A stretch of 64,000 bases of DNA from Balamuthia mandrillaris (Eukaryota; Discosea; Longamoebia; Balamuthiidae): NCBI GenBank assembly GCA_031835245.1, contig JAVKOQ010000005.1:124001-188000 (forward strand). Direction: 5' to 3'. The translations under genes were made by a program, and so were the position numbers. Shown here piece after piece: positions 1 through 11,287 of the stretch. Each line of letters starts with the position of its first letter. Positions within the stretch are counted from its first letter, which is position 1. A model generated the notes under the pieces. It was given only the letters and a program-made list of their open reading frames with translations. It had not been told where the DNA came from and made no database searches.

Positions 1-57
1 CTTGCCCTTCTTTTCCTTCTCCTTCTCCATCTCATTTTTTATCGTTCTCCATTCTTG

Positions 58-336
58 TCATTTTCCTGATCCTCCGGCCTCCTCGCCTAAAGCTGTTTGT
101 AGCGCAGTTGTCTTCCCTACACCTTTTGGTCCAGTCACCACCAAGCATTGCGGGGCCATCATTGCTGACAAGTCCGTTTTGATTCTATCAACAGCTTGCG
201 AACGAATCGACCAAGCTATAAGACGACAGACAAACGCGGAATGGAAGGCGGGGGAGAAGGCCTGCGAGTGGAGCAGTGGTTCATAGAGCAGCATCTCACG
301 AGACCGAAGCAAAAGGAGGCAGGGAGAGAGACGCAA
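58..336 (-). CDS. P-loop NTPase N-terminal fragment, cut by the window edge
   Basis: The reading frame gives 92 residues and contains a clear Walker A motif, VTGPKGVGKTTAL, near residues 69-81, directly after a stretch typical of the first strand of a P-loop ATPase. The frame meets a TGA at 58-60, only about 15 codons after the P-loop, so the protein must continue some other way. No GT donor lies between the P-loop and the window edge; a GC-AG intron or a broken gene are the two options I can see. The true start may also lie upstream of position 336. It could be an AAA-type or similar ATPase, but the remaining domain is outside the window, so no function is assigned. Confidence 0.5.
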   Translation of the reverse strand: MRLSPCLLLLRSREMLLYEPLLHSQAFSPAFHSAFVCRLIAWSIRSQAVDRIKTDLSAMMAPQCLVVTGPKGVGKTTALQTALGEEAGGSGK

Positions 337-1065
337 TTGGAGGCTTTTCGTTGCCAGTTGCCTAACCTGTCAAGCGGTATCGATGCCCTCGTGGAAGCAT
401 CTCAACATTGTGTTGTCGACCAGAACGTCCTTTCGGCAAAGCACGATGCGTACACGTATCTTACTTGAAGCCCGATGGAGTAGACCAAACCAAGCTCACA
501 TGTCACGCTATTCCCTTGTCTCTGTGGTACGATCAATGCTTAGATCAGGAATGATGCCAAAGTTTCAAACCACCAATTGAAAATCAAAAGAAAATGATAC
601 GATCTTTGATTTTTTTAAAGAAAGTTTCAAAGCACCAATCAAAAATCAAATGATAGAGGAGCGATCTATGTTTATTATGGCTGATGGTGAACCAGTTTGA
701 AGCCGTGAAATTCATAGAACGTAGAGAGAAAGGAAGCGGCGCGTTTTCAGACCCATGCGTCAAAACGGGGCGGGGCCTGGGCTGCTCTTTCTCCAGAGAA
801 CGTATTGGCCTGGAGGAGGCGAAGGAGGCAGCCCCCCCCCCCCAAGCATTCCGTCGCTGAATCAGACCCGGAATCCCCACCCAAGAAGACAAACAAGAGG
901 GAAACGCGCGTAGGCGTATCCTAAAAGCCTTCCACTTCGAAGTGGAAGCATAAGAAGAAAACCTCACCCGCCCACAACCACAACAAGTAAGTTGCTGAGT
1001 TTTGTTTTTCGGTTTGGAGTATTCGTTATTGTAAACAAAGAAGCTGCCTCTGAAGTCCATAGGGC
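337..1065. other. Intergenic region between two divergent genes
   Basis: About 730 bases hold no ORF that looks coding. It should carry the promoters of the minus-strand P-loop gene and the plus-strand helicase/methyltransferase gene. The one structured element is an imperfect tandem repeat at 559-667, listed separately. A short C homopolymer sits near 831-842. I see no TATA box that I would defend. Confidence 0.5.
559..667. repeat. Imperfect tandem repeat, about 47 bases, two copies
   Basis: Copy one (559-605) and copy two (621-667) share AAGTTTCAAA, then CACCAAT, then AAAATCAAA, then ATGATA, and end in CGATCT, with a few substitutions and small gaps. Both copies contain CCAAT. They lie in the shared upstream region of two divergent genes, so a regulatory duplication is possible but not shown. 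Confidence 0.6.
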
Positions 1066-4000
1066 ATGCGTTCACGACGAACTCTCAAGCAGGCCGCCTC
1101 GGCAAGCTCGCGGCAAACGCCTCGAGCCGCCGCAGAAGAAACTCCCCAAACGTGCGTTAAAGTGAAGGAAGAACATGACCGCTGCGACGACTACGTAGAA
1201 GATTCGGCAGAAGAAGAGGAAGTGTTGTCCGTGAAGCTCAAAAAAGAACAGAGAGAGGACGGTCGGCAAGAAGACGAAGAAGGAGAAGAAGAACGAAGAA
1301 GGCGAAAGAAGAAGAAGAAGAAGAAGAAGCACAAGAAGAAGAAGAACAAGAAGAAGCACAAGAAAGAAGAAGAACGTGTGTTTTCTTCTTCATCGAATGG
1401 AGGGGCTTCCTCGTCGCAAACAAGACAGCCAAACAATCGCAAAAGAAGCAGAAACGAGGAGGAAAAAAATGGAAAGAAGAAGGGGTCTCCTTCACGCGAC
1501 GTCAAAGCCTTATGCCCAGATGAGCATGAACCGCCACACAGCAGAAAACATGTGAGTGTACGTATCGTTCTTTTAATTCTTTTTGTTCTCTTATTAATGT
1601 TCATCTTCTTCTTTTTGTCCTTCATTTTTTCTTCTTCTATTCTGTTTTCGAACACACCTTCCTTTCAATGCACACCGTACTTGCACTGCAGAGGCAAGAA
1701 GATTCAAAGAAAGTTGCAACAGAAGAACTCTCGGCTCCTGTCTTTCAGTCTCCCTGCAAGACCCTCCAACTCTATCGCGCGCAACTGAACATCGGAAAGA
1801 GAATGCTTGAAACACTCCTCCAAATGAACACCATCAAACGCCACAAAACTTACAGCTCCATCAGAGTCATCTTCATCGGCCCTTCCTTCGTGGAACTCTC
1901 CAAGCAAACACAAAAAGATTGGAACCTATATTGGCAAACGATGGAGAATGTTCGAGGAAGAAGCTTGATCAATATAAAGAGCATTCCATTCGAGTACGGA
2001 GAAAGGGCATGTTGGAACTCAAACTCTTTGGGCAAAGCAAGTGCTTTTCATGGTTTGGTTTATTTTTCTTTTTCCCTTCATTTGTTTGGTTAAAACTCAT
2101 ATAACGAGTTCAAACACAAAACCTAACAAGCTGGACTAGGGAATAGCTCGTGCCTCAACGTGGTTATTCATGACGAATATCATTGGGGAGCAGCGCACCA
2201 GAGTAAAGTTTTTCGCTTTTTCCAAGACATTGCGAAGTCTTTAGACCAATATCCCGAAACGGACTGTGCCATCGTGGCTATATCAGCCACCGGAGAACTT
2301 TTGCTAGAACTGGAAGATCTGTCACCAACGGTTCTCAGGTGGAGGGAGTTACGCCTGGTTGACGAAGAGTTTGCTTGTCCTGTGCGCATTTTTTATTTTT
2401 CATTTCCACATCTCTACATTGTTTTCTTCTCTTTGCCACCTCCTCGACTTTCTCGTGTTTGTTCTCTTTCTTCTCTTCTCATCTGCTTTTTTTTTCCGGA
2501 AACTTATATATCAAAAGGGATATGTTTCTGTGGAACACCTTCCGATAAAGTCGGTCCGAATGCCAGAAGAAGCGGAACATAGACGACTGCAGCTGGCAGA
2601 AAATTATGCTGCCGCGTTTGCAGCTCTCCCAAAGTATACGGACAGCATCGAAGGTACTGTCCTAAAGGCAATGATAGAGGAACGCAAAATGGTGATCGTT
2701 CGTCTGCCACAAACGATGCCTGAGTTTGTGACAGATGTCCAAGAAGCTGCAAAGAGATTTCGTACGACGCTTCACTCCTCTCCACCTACGGCTCTTTTCT
2801 CATATCTTTAGTTTTGTGGCTCTGCGAAAAACACAGGAAACTTTTGTGTTGTAGACCTCACAAAAGATGGAACCCCTCTGCACGACCAACTGCCTCCTCA
2901 TTTGCAGAAGCGGTTCAACAGAGAAACAGTGTGCATTACACACCTTGAAAACGTAGCATGTTTCGTGGTTGTGGTTCACCGTTTGTCCGTTGGAATGCGC
3001 ATTCCTCGTTCCTGCGCTTTCTATGATCTTAGAGCTCGACATGCTGGCCAGAGAGATCAATGTCCCAATTACCAAAACATTTCTTATTCCAGCAGAACAA
3101 GCTTCTTTCAGGACATCGGACGATGTGCAGGGTACAGTCTCTCCTCAGTTTCTATGTAGTCTGGTCTTTTTTGTGCTTTCCATTATGTACTTGTTTTAAA
3201 CGCTTTGGCGCACCAGATACTATCAGAAAGGAGCAGTCTTACCAACAGTGCTTCTGAACCAAACTACTTATAAAAGCTTCACACAAAATAATTGGAAATA
3301 CGGAGACAGGCTCTTAACAGTAGATGGGAGGCCAAGTAAACGACACTCTCACAGATACGGTTATGATGAGGATGAAGAGATAAACGAGGAGGGAGTTTCC
3401 ATCTACGAAAGACTGTTGAAACACTTGCTTTTGCTGGATGCAGAGCCTCAGATAGGAAAGACGGGAGCGGCTTTGAGCTTTCTTGGAGCATTGGAGGAGT
3501 GGATCTTTAATAACCAGATAAAGAAGGGCTCCGTGACCAATGACGCTGGTAAAATGGAGCCATGTGGTGCCTCTCTCTCTCTCTCTTGTTTCATCTTCAT
3601 CCATGCTAAAGCTTGATTTCAGCACTTCTAAACAGATTAACAAAGGAAGCACACTTTCGTTGTGCTGGAGGCGCCCCTTGCTGGCCGACGCCAGACGATT
3701 ATGAACGGTATCACATATGTTTGGAAGAAGAACGAACGCAGAGCTGGAAGCTCTCGGATCCGACCACCTTCATCGCTCAGCAGCTATCGCAGCACAGGAA
3801 GGTGGCAGATTGTGGATGTGGCTCAGGCTTTCTCTTTCGCCAGCTTTCACAACGTACTCCCTCCCACCTTGACAACCTTTTCGTTGCAACATGCTCATGA
3901 ATGTTGTTTTACTTTTCGAATTCTTTGAAGTGAACAGCAGAACAACTGTTCATGGATACGATGTGGACCCTTCAATACTTCTGCTTGCTCAAGGACCTCC

Positions 4001-4349
4001 TAGCAGAACTCAATTTGTTCCTCATGTGGGAGACGTGTTGGAAGAGCTTCCCTCCGACACTCCCTTTTCCGCCGTGGTGTTCAGCCTCTCCTTCTTCCTG
4101 AACGACATCACGAATCACGTTCGAACGGCATGGAGTGCCCTGCGATCGGAGAGCGAAGACAACAACGCTGGAGAGCTGTTCATCGCAGATGTGGCAGTTC
4201 GCTTCCCCAAGGATTTTGTCGCCTGCGTGGAAAGCAATGGATTCACCAAATTACAGGAGCAACGCTTAGGTCAGTTTGCGGTGCTGCGATTCCAGAAGGA
4301 GGAGAAACGCGGAGAGAAGAAGCTCGTGCGCTTGTTTGACCCTGCCTGA
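1066..4349 (+). CDS. SF2 helicase-like / P-loop / RRP8-like methyltransferase fusion protein
   Basis: Eight exons join in frame: 1066-1551, 1692-2040, 2140-2381, 2518-2761, 2837-3131, 3217-3548, 3623-3853, 3931-4349 (865 aa). Residues 1-160 are very Lys/Glu-rich, like a nucleolar targeting tail. A helicase core follows: DEYH (about 290-293, motif II), SAT (about 327, motif III) and QDIGRCAG (about 532-539, motif VI). Motif I is odd. The expected site near residue 190 reads NIGKR, while a clean GKT (EPQIGKTGA, about 619) lies after motif VI. A Rossmann methyltransferase closes the protein: DCGCGSG at about 712 for SAM binding, then a GELFIADVAVRF-like strand as in RRP8 (rRNA m1A methyltransferase). 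By family knowledge a nucleolar RNA-modifying role is plausible; the fusion is inference from splicing. AATAAA lies about 55 bases after the stop. Confidence 0.8.
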
Positions 4350-5110
4350 TAGGATATTTTTTTATATTCCACTCCGAACCGCCGGCGATCGTGATTGGTT
4401 CAAATAAATCCCTTTTATCCGTCGAAAAGGTATCATTTCTTTTATAGGTAAATACATACGTCATACTTACCTTTTATGAAATCAACGAAAACTGTTTGAG
4501 GGTTCGCTTGTCGACGCGTTTGATTGAATTAATTTACACGAAAAACCATTTAAGGGAAATTTCGTCTATTACAAAATGGTCCCCTTCTTGCGTCCGTTTT
4601 CTGTCCATTTTTCCTCCCGCGCTTTCCCTGCGTGCTCTGTTGGACAACGTTCCATGGCATCCGGTCCCCCATCGTTTGCCCGGTCGAAGGTAATATAGCC
4701 AGCACCCGTCGGCCGAAAACAGTGCATTCGTTCCGGGTTCTTTTGCGACGTTTTGCTCGAGTTTTCAGTGGTGAACAGGAAGAAAGAGCCAACCCGAAGG
4801 AAACAACACATAAGCTTTCTTCCTTCCTTCTTCGTTTTTTTTTTCTTTTAAACGAACCTTTTGAAACTCACCACTCCCTATACCACTATCGTCCCCTTGT
4901 TTCATCTCTCTCTCTCTCTCCTCTCTTTCTCTTTCTTTTTTTTTTTGTAGTTAGTTACACACCTTCCTTCACTGCTTTTTTTCGCTCCTTTCTTTTCATC
5001 TGTAACACCTCCTTTGAGCATAGGGCTCTTTTGTTTGTTTCTTCTTCATCTTTTCTCTCCACGTTTCTTTTTATTTATTTATTTTCCACATCACATCACA
5101 TCATATAACG
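4350..5110. other. Intergenic region upstream of the surface-protein gene
   Basis: This 760-base stretch holds the 3' end of the fusion gene (AATAAA near 4403) and the probable promoter and 5' UTR of the next gene. Pyrimidine content rises towards 5110, with a short CT run near 4904-4925 and TTTATTTATTT tracts near 5070. Short ORFs here are pyrimidine-run artefacts. An ATTGGTT (CCAAT-type) element occurs near 4394 and a GTCGAC near 4510. Confidence 0.5.
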
Positions 5111-6124
5111 ATGAGGCAGCAGCGTCACCACGTTCATCATCCTTCCTCATCCTCCTCCTCTTTTTGTATGGCCTCACGCCAAGGGCGAACCCCGTTTTTG
5201 CTCGCGATGGCCGCCTCCCTGCTGCTGCTCCTTGTGGCTGGCTCCGGTCTCACACGAGCGCAAACCGTCTCCGACTTTGGGGTGGTGGAGGAGAGTTGCG
5301 TTGCTGGTCGATCCCCCTCCGCGTGTAGCATTGGTTGGGAGGTCACCAACAACGGCAGCGAGCCTGCGCTGTTGATGTGCACCTTTCAGTTCGACGCTAT
5401 GGTTCTAAACTTCAATGGTAATGCTTCCTTCTTTCTCTCTTCTTTCTTTCTCTCTCTTTCTTCGCTTCTTTCCTGTGTCTCTTTCTCCGCTTCTTTCCTG
5501 TGTCTCTTTCTCTTCCCTCCCTTCCTTCACTTCTGTCTCCTTCGATCGTTCTTCTCCGTCTTCGCTTGCTCCTCTTCATGCAACAACGCTCTTATCCTTG
5601 CGCGATGAACAAACCACACCAACAGGACAAGATCCGGAAGGATGGAACTGCGCGGGAGCGTTGTGCACAACGACGGCGATGGTGGAAGCGGGAGCGGCAG
5701 CCCCTTCCTTCGTCAAAGGCCTATCCGTCCCTTCCGGCGCTGCCGAAGGCAACACCTCCTTCACTCTTGCATGTGGAGGTTGCTCCCCTTTCCTACCTAT
5801 TCTCTCTCGCTTATGTTCCGTTTTTGATAGCGCCATCATCACAGGACCGGTCGTCCCCGGAGATGCCCTCATCGTCCGAAACTCCTCCTTGTCCGTCACC
5901 TCCACTCCGCTCTCCTTTTCTGCCGGGCAAGCGGATGCCTCGGCCGCCATCACCCTTGAGAACGACGGACCCTCCGACGTGAACACTGTGAGATGCTCGT
6001 TCAGCATTCAACCGCAGAGAGCTGCTTCGTTTGATGACTCGAACAACGAAAACTGCCAAGAGGTTTCCAGGGCTAGTGCACAGGGATGTAGCATTGGCAA
6101 TATCGCCAATTCCGGTTCACAAGG

Positions 6125-6209
<85 letters not shown>

Positions 6210-7724
6210 TCTTTGGCTTTTTCCTCACTTTCTTTCTCATTTTTAATATATAACATCATTATAGCGTTGAACTTGGCCATTCGAGTGAACCCATCGCAAC
6301 GAGAAGACTTCACCATTCGAGTGGATGAATGCACAGCTGCTTCGGATGTTCACATTGCTCTTCCATCCTCCATCGACGTGAGCATCCTTCCTGACCTCGA
6401 CATCAACGTCACTCCCGAGTTTGTTGGTACGGTTTCTCTCTGCTGACTTCTCTTTAGACCTGCCTTATATTTACCGACCCTTCTTCATGCAAAAACACAG
6501 AGTTACCAACAGAGTTAATCGCTGGACAAGTGTTGGGATTCGCGTTCAACCTGACCAACGAGGGACAGGCTTCTTCTCTCGGCACTGCTTGCTCCATTCA
6601 ATGGGCAATCAACGACGCCGACGAAGACGATGCCCGCGACCTGTTCTCCGTTGTTCAAATCTCTTCTCCAGATGATTCCGTGGAGTGCTCTCCTTCCGGC
6701 AACGACGACAACTTCTCCGCCATCGAATGTACTGCCGACGTTGTTCCCGGCGCTTCAGCTCTGGCCTTTATCGAACTCTCCTCCAATCCGGCTCCTCGTT
6801 TCTTCGAGGGTGACGAGGATGAAGAACACGAGCTCACGTTCTTCCTCTCCTGCACTGACGAGTTGGAAAGGGAGCTCTCTCCCGTGGACCAATCGCTTAC
6901 CATGGAGCTCTTTGTGGAAGGCCTGACTCTCTCGTTCGTTCAGGTCGAAAACCCTAAAGACAAACGCCAGGATGGAGGCAGCGGTGGTGGTGGAGGCGGA
7001 AGCGGAGGAGAAGTCACGGAGACCTCCACGTTTGAGATCCGTTTGGACAACGACGGACCTTCCATCGCCAGAGAGGTCGTCTGCGAGATCCAACTGGAGC
7101 CTGCCTCCGGGGGTGCTTCCACTAGGAGCATCGCTTTCGTGGGCAACGTCCCTCCGTCCTCGGACGCCTGCTCTTACCTGGGAAGAGGCGCGCTGAGCTG
7201 CGACATGGGGGATGTCCTCCCCAAGGGAGGCAGCGGCGGCAACGTGGACAACAACGGCGGCCGAGCGGATGCCGTGAAGTCCTTCCAGCTGAACATGCCC
7301 TCCGCCGTGAGAGCGTTGGCCGTGGAGATCCGGTGCAGCACGGAGACGCCCAAAGGCTTCGAGGATAACGAGCGGTTGTTTAGAGACAACGTGAGGCTTG
7401 GCAATCCTGAACGTACGTTTCACTTTGTCTTTTGTTCGTTGTTCTTTTCCTCACATTGCTTGAATGAACACAACAGCACCCTCTCCGGATGACTCTTCTT
7501 CCAGCGATGACAGCGATACCGGCAGCAGCCCTCAGGACAAGGAGAAAAGCGGGGGCGACACCGACTTGGGCCCGATCATCGGCGGGGCCGTCGGCGGGGT
7601 GGTCTTCCTCATCTTGTTGGTGGCGATCATCGTCGCCGTCGTTCTGCTCTCCATCAAACTGGCTCCCAAGTATTTCAAGAAGAAGAAAGCCACGCAAAAG
7701 AATTGGTGGGATGATACATTGTAG
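5111..7724 (+). CDS. Type I single-pass surface protein with repeated beta-sandwich-like domains
   Basis: Six exons, 5111-5417, 5626-5778, 5845-6123, 6265-6426, 6501-7412 and 7477-7724, give 686 aa. A signal peptide is evident (hydrophobic residues 29-44, likely cleavage after TRA at about 50); Met 20 could be the true start. The large exterior repeats a motif of the type N-(D/N/E)-G-(P/S)-S about 20 residues before a cysteine strand, as in DUF11/CARDB-like or integrin-alpha-like Ig-type domains. A Gly/Ser linker (6978-7008) and an acidic Ser stretch precede one transmembrane helix (about 636-664) and a short basic tail, KYFKKKK, ending in WWDDTL. It is likely an adhesion or sensing protein at the plasma membrane. 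All five introns are phase 1, typical of genes built by shuffling exterior domains. The exact family is not recognised. Confidence 0.8.
6132..6205 (+). repeat. (CT)n microsatellite inside intron 3
   Basis: About 37 uninterrupted CT units fill much of the intron between exons 6123 and 6265. CT is on the sense strand, so the transcript carries an overlong polypyrimidine tract well upstream of the acceptor AG. Confidence 0.95.
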
Positions 7725-7746
7725 ATAATAACTCATACCTTTGTTT

Positions 7747-10016
7747 TTATTTCCTCTTGTTGGTGCGTTTGTGTTGTGCGTGCTGTTGTTGCAGCTGTTT
7801 CTTGAAGAAAACGGGGAGAGGAAGTTTGTTGGAGACGGCGGATTCGATTTGGCGGACGAGTGCCCCTTCTGTGTCTTCCACATAAAAGCTTGTTGCTAAA
7901 GAGAGAGAGAGAGAGAGAGAGAATGAGAATGAGACAAAAAAAAACAGAAAAAAGTAAGAAGAAAACGAACCTAATCCGGTTGAGCCGGCACGACCAGTTC
8001 TAAATAGCAATATGAAGAACAGTAAAGAAGGGAGAATGAGGAGTGGAGATTGACAAGCAAGATTCAGAGAATCAGAATAAGCAACGAGAGAGAGAGAGAG
8101 AGAGAGAGAGAAGAACAAACCTTCCGATACGATGAAGATAGTCAACCACATTATCAGCAAAGTGATACTGAATGACATGATCGACGTGAGGAAAGTCCAT
8201 GCCGCGAGCGGCGAGGTTGGTGCACACCATCACCGGCGCTGATCCAGCCTTGAATGCTGCCAAGTTCTTGTTTGCTTTATTAGCTGGTAGCGACCTATTT
8301 ATTTGTTTAAACCAAAAGTTAAAAAACAAGACCAATAGAAGAAGCAAAAGAGAAGTAGAAACGACGTTCGGAAAGTGGAGAACAAGAGTAAAGAATAGGA
8401 GGAGACACTAACCGATGAAAAGTAACATGGTCGATGCCAGCGCCGGAAAGAAGTATGCCCAGTTCGTCAACACTGTCCGCATCGTTTGCAAAGATCAGAG
8501 TGCGTTGGAACGGAGGTCGCAATAGTGGTCTCTCTTCATCTTCTGCTCCTTCTTCAAGTTCATCTTCAAACGTTTCATGTTCATCATAACCTTCTTCTTC
8601 CTCACTTTCATCTTCTTCACTGTATTCAGCTTTCTTATCGTCTCGTTCTGAGTTTGCTTCTGCTTCTTCTCCTTCGTCAGTTTGTTCTTCTTTATCTTTT
8701 TCCTCTTCTTCTGTTGCTGTTGCTTCTGTTTGTTGCATAAGTTCTGCTAAAGCTTTTTTACGTTCGTCGATAGGAATGTACGGCGGAAAGACGCACTGTG
8801 GCGCCATCAAAAAGTGAAGCAACAGCTTCGATGGCAACTCTTCTGCATTCTCATCGTCCAATGTGATCCTCACGAAACGTTGCGTTACCCTCGTTATCGT
8901 TCTGTGCATCCATGAACTCTGTACTCTTGTAATATTTGGGAAATGACGCTCCAAAAACGCGCTCAAAGATTTGGTCGTAGGCTTCGTCTCCTTCTTCTCC
9001 TTTTTGTACTTCCCTTCATCTGTTTTTGCTCCATCTTTGATCGATGGCATCGTAGCTGCCACAAATACAAAACTTCGTTCTTGAATACTTTCTTCATTTC
9101 CTTCTTCTTTTCTTTCTTTCTTTTGCAGTTGTTTTTGCTGTCGTTGAATCCGTCTTTCTTGACGACTTCCAGAGCGCAGCTCTAAAAGTAAGTCTTGAAG
9201 CTCCGCGGAGCTCTCTCCCGCAAAACTAGAGGAGAGCATCAAGTCGGCCTCATCCACGACCACTGTCCTAATGTGTCTCTTCCATTTGGGAGCAGTTTGC
9301 AATGCGTGACGAAGAGCAAACGGAGTCATTAATACTACTATCTCTCTTTCTTCATCTTTGCCTTGTTTCTTCCTTTCGTTCTCTTCGTTTTCTTCTTTTT
9401 CTGTTGCTTTCTCTTTTTCTGTTTCGTTACCTCTTCGTTGTTGAGCAGAAGAAGAGGATGACATAAGAAGAAGGTGTTGAATTTGTTGTTCCATGAGTTC
9501 TTGTTGAGATAGTTCTTGAGGTTGTTGTTGCTGTTGTAGCTGTCGCTGTTTTTGTTTCTGTTGAGCAAAGAACGAATTGACGGACGACACATTCGCCAAA
9601 ACTCTGCTGCTAAGCCGAACATTGGAAGAGAGAGATGAAGAAGAAGGTGAATGAGGAGGAATGACGCTGTTAAGCATTGTTTGAACTTGTTTGCAAAGCT
9701 CTGGATTCGGGAGAAGAATCACTGTTGTTGGATAGATGGAAGCAGAATGACGATGAAGAAGCCGTTGAATGAGAGGTAAGAGATAGGCTAGGGTTTTGCC
9801 GGATCCGGTTTCCGCGCCAACCACCACATCGCCTCCTTTTAGTATGGTCGGAATAGCCTTTTTTGTGCGATGAGTGGATTGGAAAGAGAGAAGTTATAGC
9901 GGACAGAGAAGGGAGGACGAGAGAACGAGAGAAGCAGAGAATGAGAGAAGCAGAGAATGAGAGAAGAGGCGCAGAGAAGACAGAGAAGACAGAGAAGAGA
10001 CGCAGAGATAAGAGAG

Positions 10017-10053
<37 letters not shown>

Positions 10054-10529
10054 GAGAGGGCTACCAAAGCTTGAATGAGGGAAGGGACAGTAAAGCCACA
10101 GCGTTGCTTCAACGTGCTAGCGAGCTCTTCCGAAAGGCCGACGTCCCCAAACTTCTTGTCATGCGCGTAGAAAGAGTGTTCTTGTTCTTCTTGTTGTCGC
10201 TGGCTTGGTCGTAGCTGCCTCTCGATGAACGCCGACGACGCCGCGTGCTGATCTCGTTTGAAAGGAGAATGAGAAGAAGAAGAAGAAGAAGAAGAAGAAG
10301 AAGAAGAAGAAGAAGAACAAGAAGAAAACGAAGGAGAACAAGAAGAAGAGTGTTTCGATTTGTTGTTGTGGAAGAAATGCGGTGAAAATGCAAAATTTGA
10401 TGTTTGCTGTTTGTTGGAAAGAAAAGAAGGAGGAGGTCTTGAGGTGGCAAGCAAAAAGCGGGTCCGTGGGCACAGGACACATGAGCTCGCCCGGCGATGG
10501 CAACCGCTCGCTAAGCAGGAAGAGCGCAT
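7747..10529 (-). CDS. DEAD-box RNA helicase, probably mitochondrial
   Basis: Five exons on the minus strand, 10529-10065, 9857-8413, 8294-8121, 7999-7971 and 7895-7747, give 753 aa. Motifs appear in order: Q motif PSLIQALAIP spanning the first junction, Walker A AETGSGKT (about 170-177), DEAD (357-360), AATMP in place of SAT, TLIFAND, ARGMDFP, and HRIGRTGRAGSTGLATSF across two further junctions. The fourth exon is only 29 bases and encodes the heart of motif VI. Residues 1-70 are rich in Arg, Ser and aromatic residues with no acidic residues at the start, like a mitochondrial presequence. Low-complexity Gln/Glu insertions enlarge both RecA lobes. The role is ATP-dependent RNA remodelling, perhaps mitoribosome assembly as for DDX28/MRH4; the subclass is inference. 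It ends 22 bases from the convergent gene. Confidence 0.9.
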
Positions 10530-11287
10530 CTCTTTTCTTTTTTCCTTTCTTTGAGTGTAACATTCCGCTCATATTTCACATTGTACTCATTGTTTGCTTC
10601 ACAAAAGGAAAAATCATACGCCTTCCAAAAATTCCTCACATTCCTTCCTGATTAGGATAATTAATTAATTTCGCGGAAATTTTATTGATTGAGAACTTTT
10701 GAGGTTTCCCAATATTTCCTTTTATCAAGTTTGAGTTCCCAAATTTCCTATTTTCCTGTTCTTGCTTTTCCCATTTTTTCCTTATTTCAATATTCACGAG
10801 TTAACAAAAAAAAATAAAATAAAAAGAAGAAGTAACGAAGACACATTTTTTTTTATTTCTTTCTTTCGAAAGTGGTTCCCTCCCTTCCTCCCCTTCCTCC
10901 CCTCCAACTCTTCATTCACCGGAGAGAAGCTTTGCAAGTACGTACGCACAACACACTTCTTTCTTTCTTTGTTGTGTGGTTTATTTATTTTTTTTTTCGA
11001 TTTCATCTTATTTTATTTTTTTGTGGTTCGATTGATTTCATTTTTTTAAATCCTCCCACCGTCCACCCACCCACCCACCCACCGTGGCGCTCTTGACTTT
11101 TGTTCTTTCTGACATTTAAATAATCAAAATCCAATCAAAGCCACCACCCACCACGCTCACATACAGTCCCTTAGACAGGTTTTCCTGAACCGAAAGAGAA
11201 AGAAAGAAAGCAAACGAAACTGGCCCACCACACCTCGAAGAGAATAATCAACAAACGACTGCTCCATCCCCTTTTCCTAAGAAAGAG
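10530..11287. other. Divergent promoter region between DEAD-box and SPINDLY genes
   Basis: These 758 bases separate two head-to-head genes, so they must carry both promoters. Features seen: an AT-rich block with TTAATTAATT near 10660, poly-A and poly-T runs, several CCACC repeats near 11065-11085 (ACCCACCCACCCACC) and a CCAAT at about 11132. No coding exon is supported. Confidence 0.5.

Noticed and set aside
2969-3199. Alternative frame with LDMLAREINVPITKTF in the helicase gene
   Set aside because: It looks protein-like, but the other frame carries helicase motif VI (QDIGRCAG) and continues in phase over the next intron.
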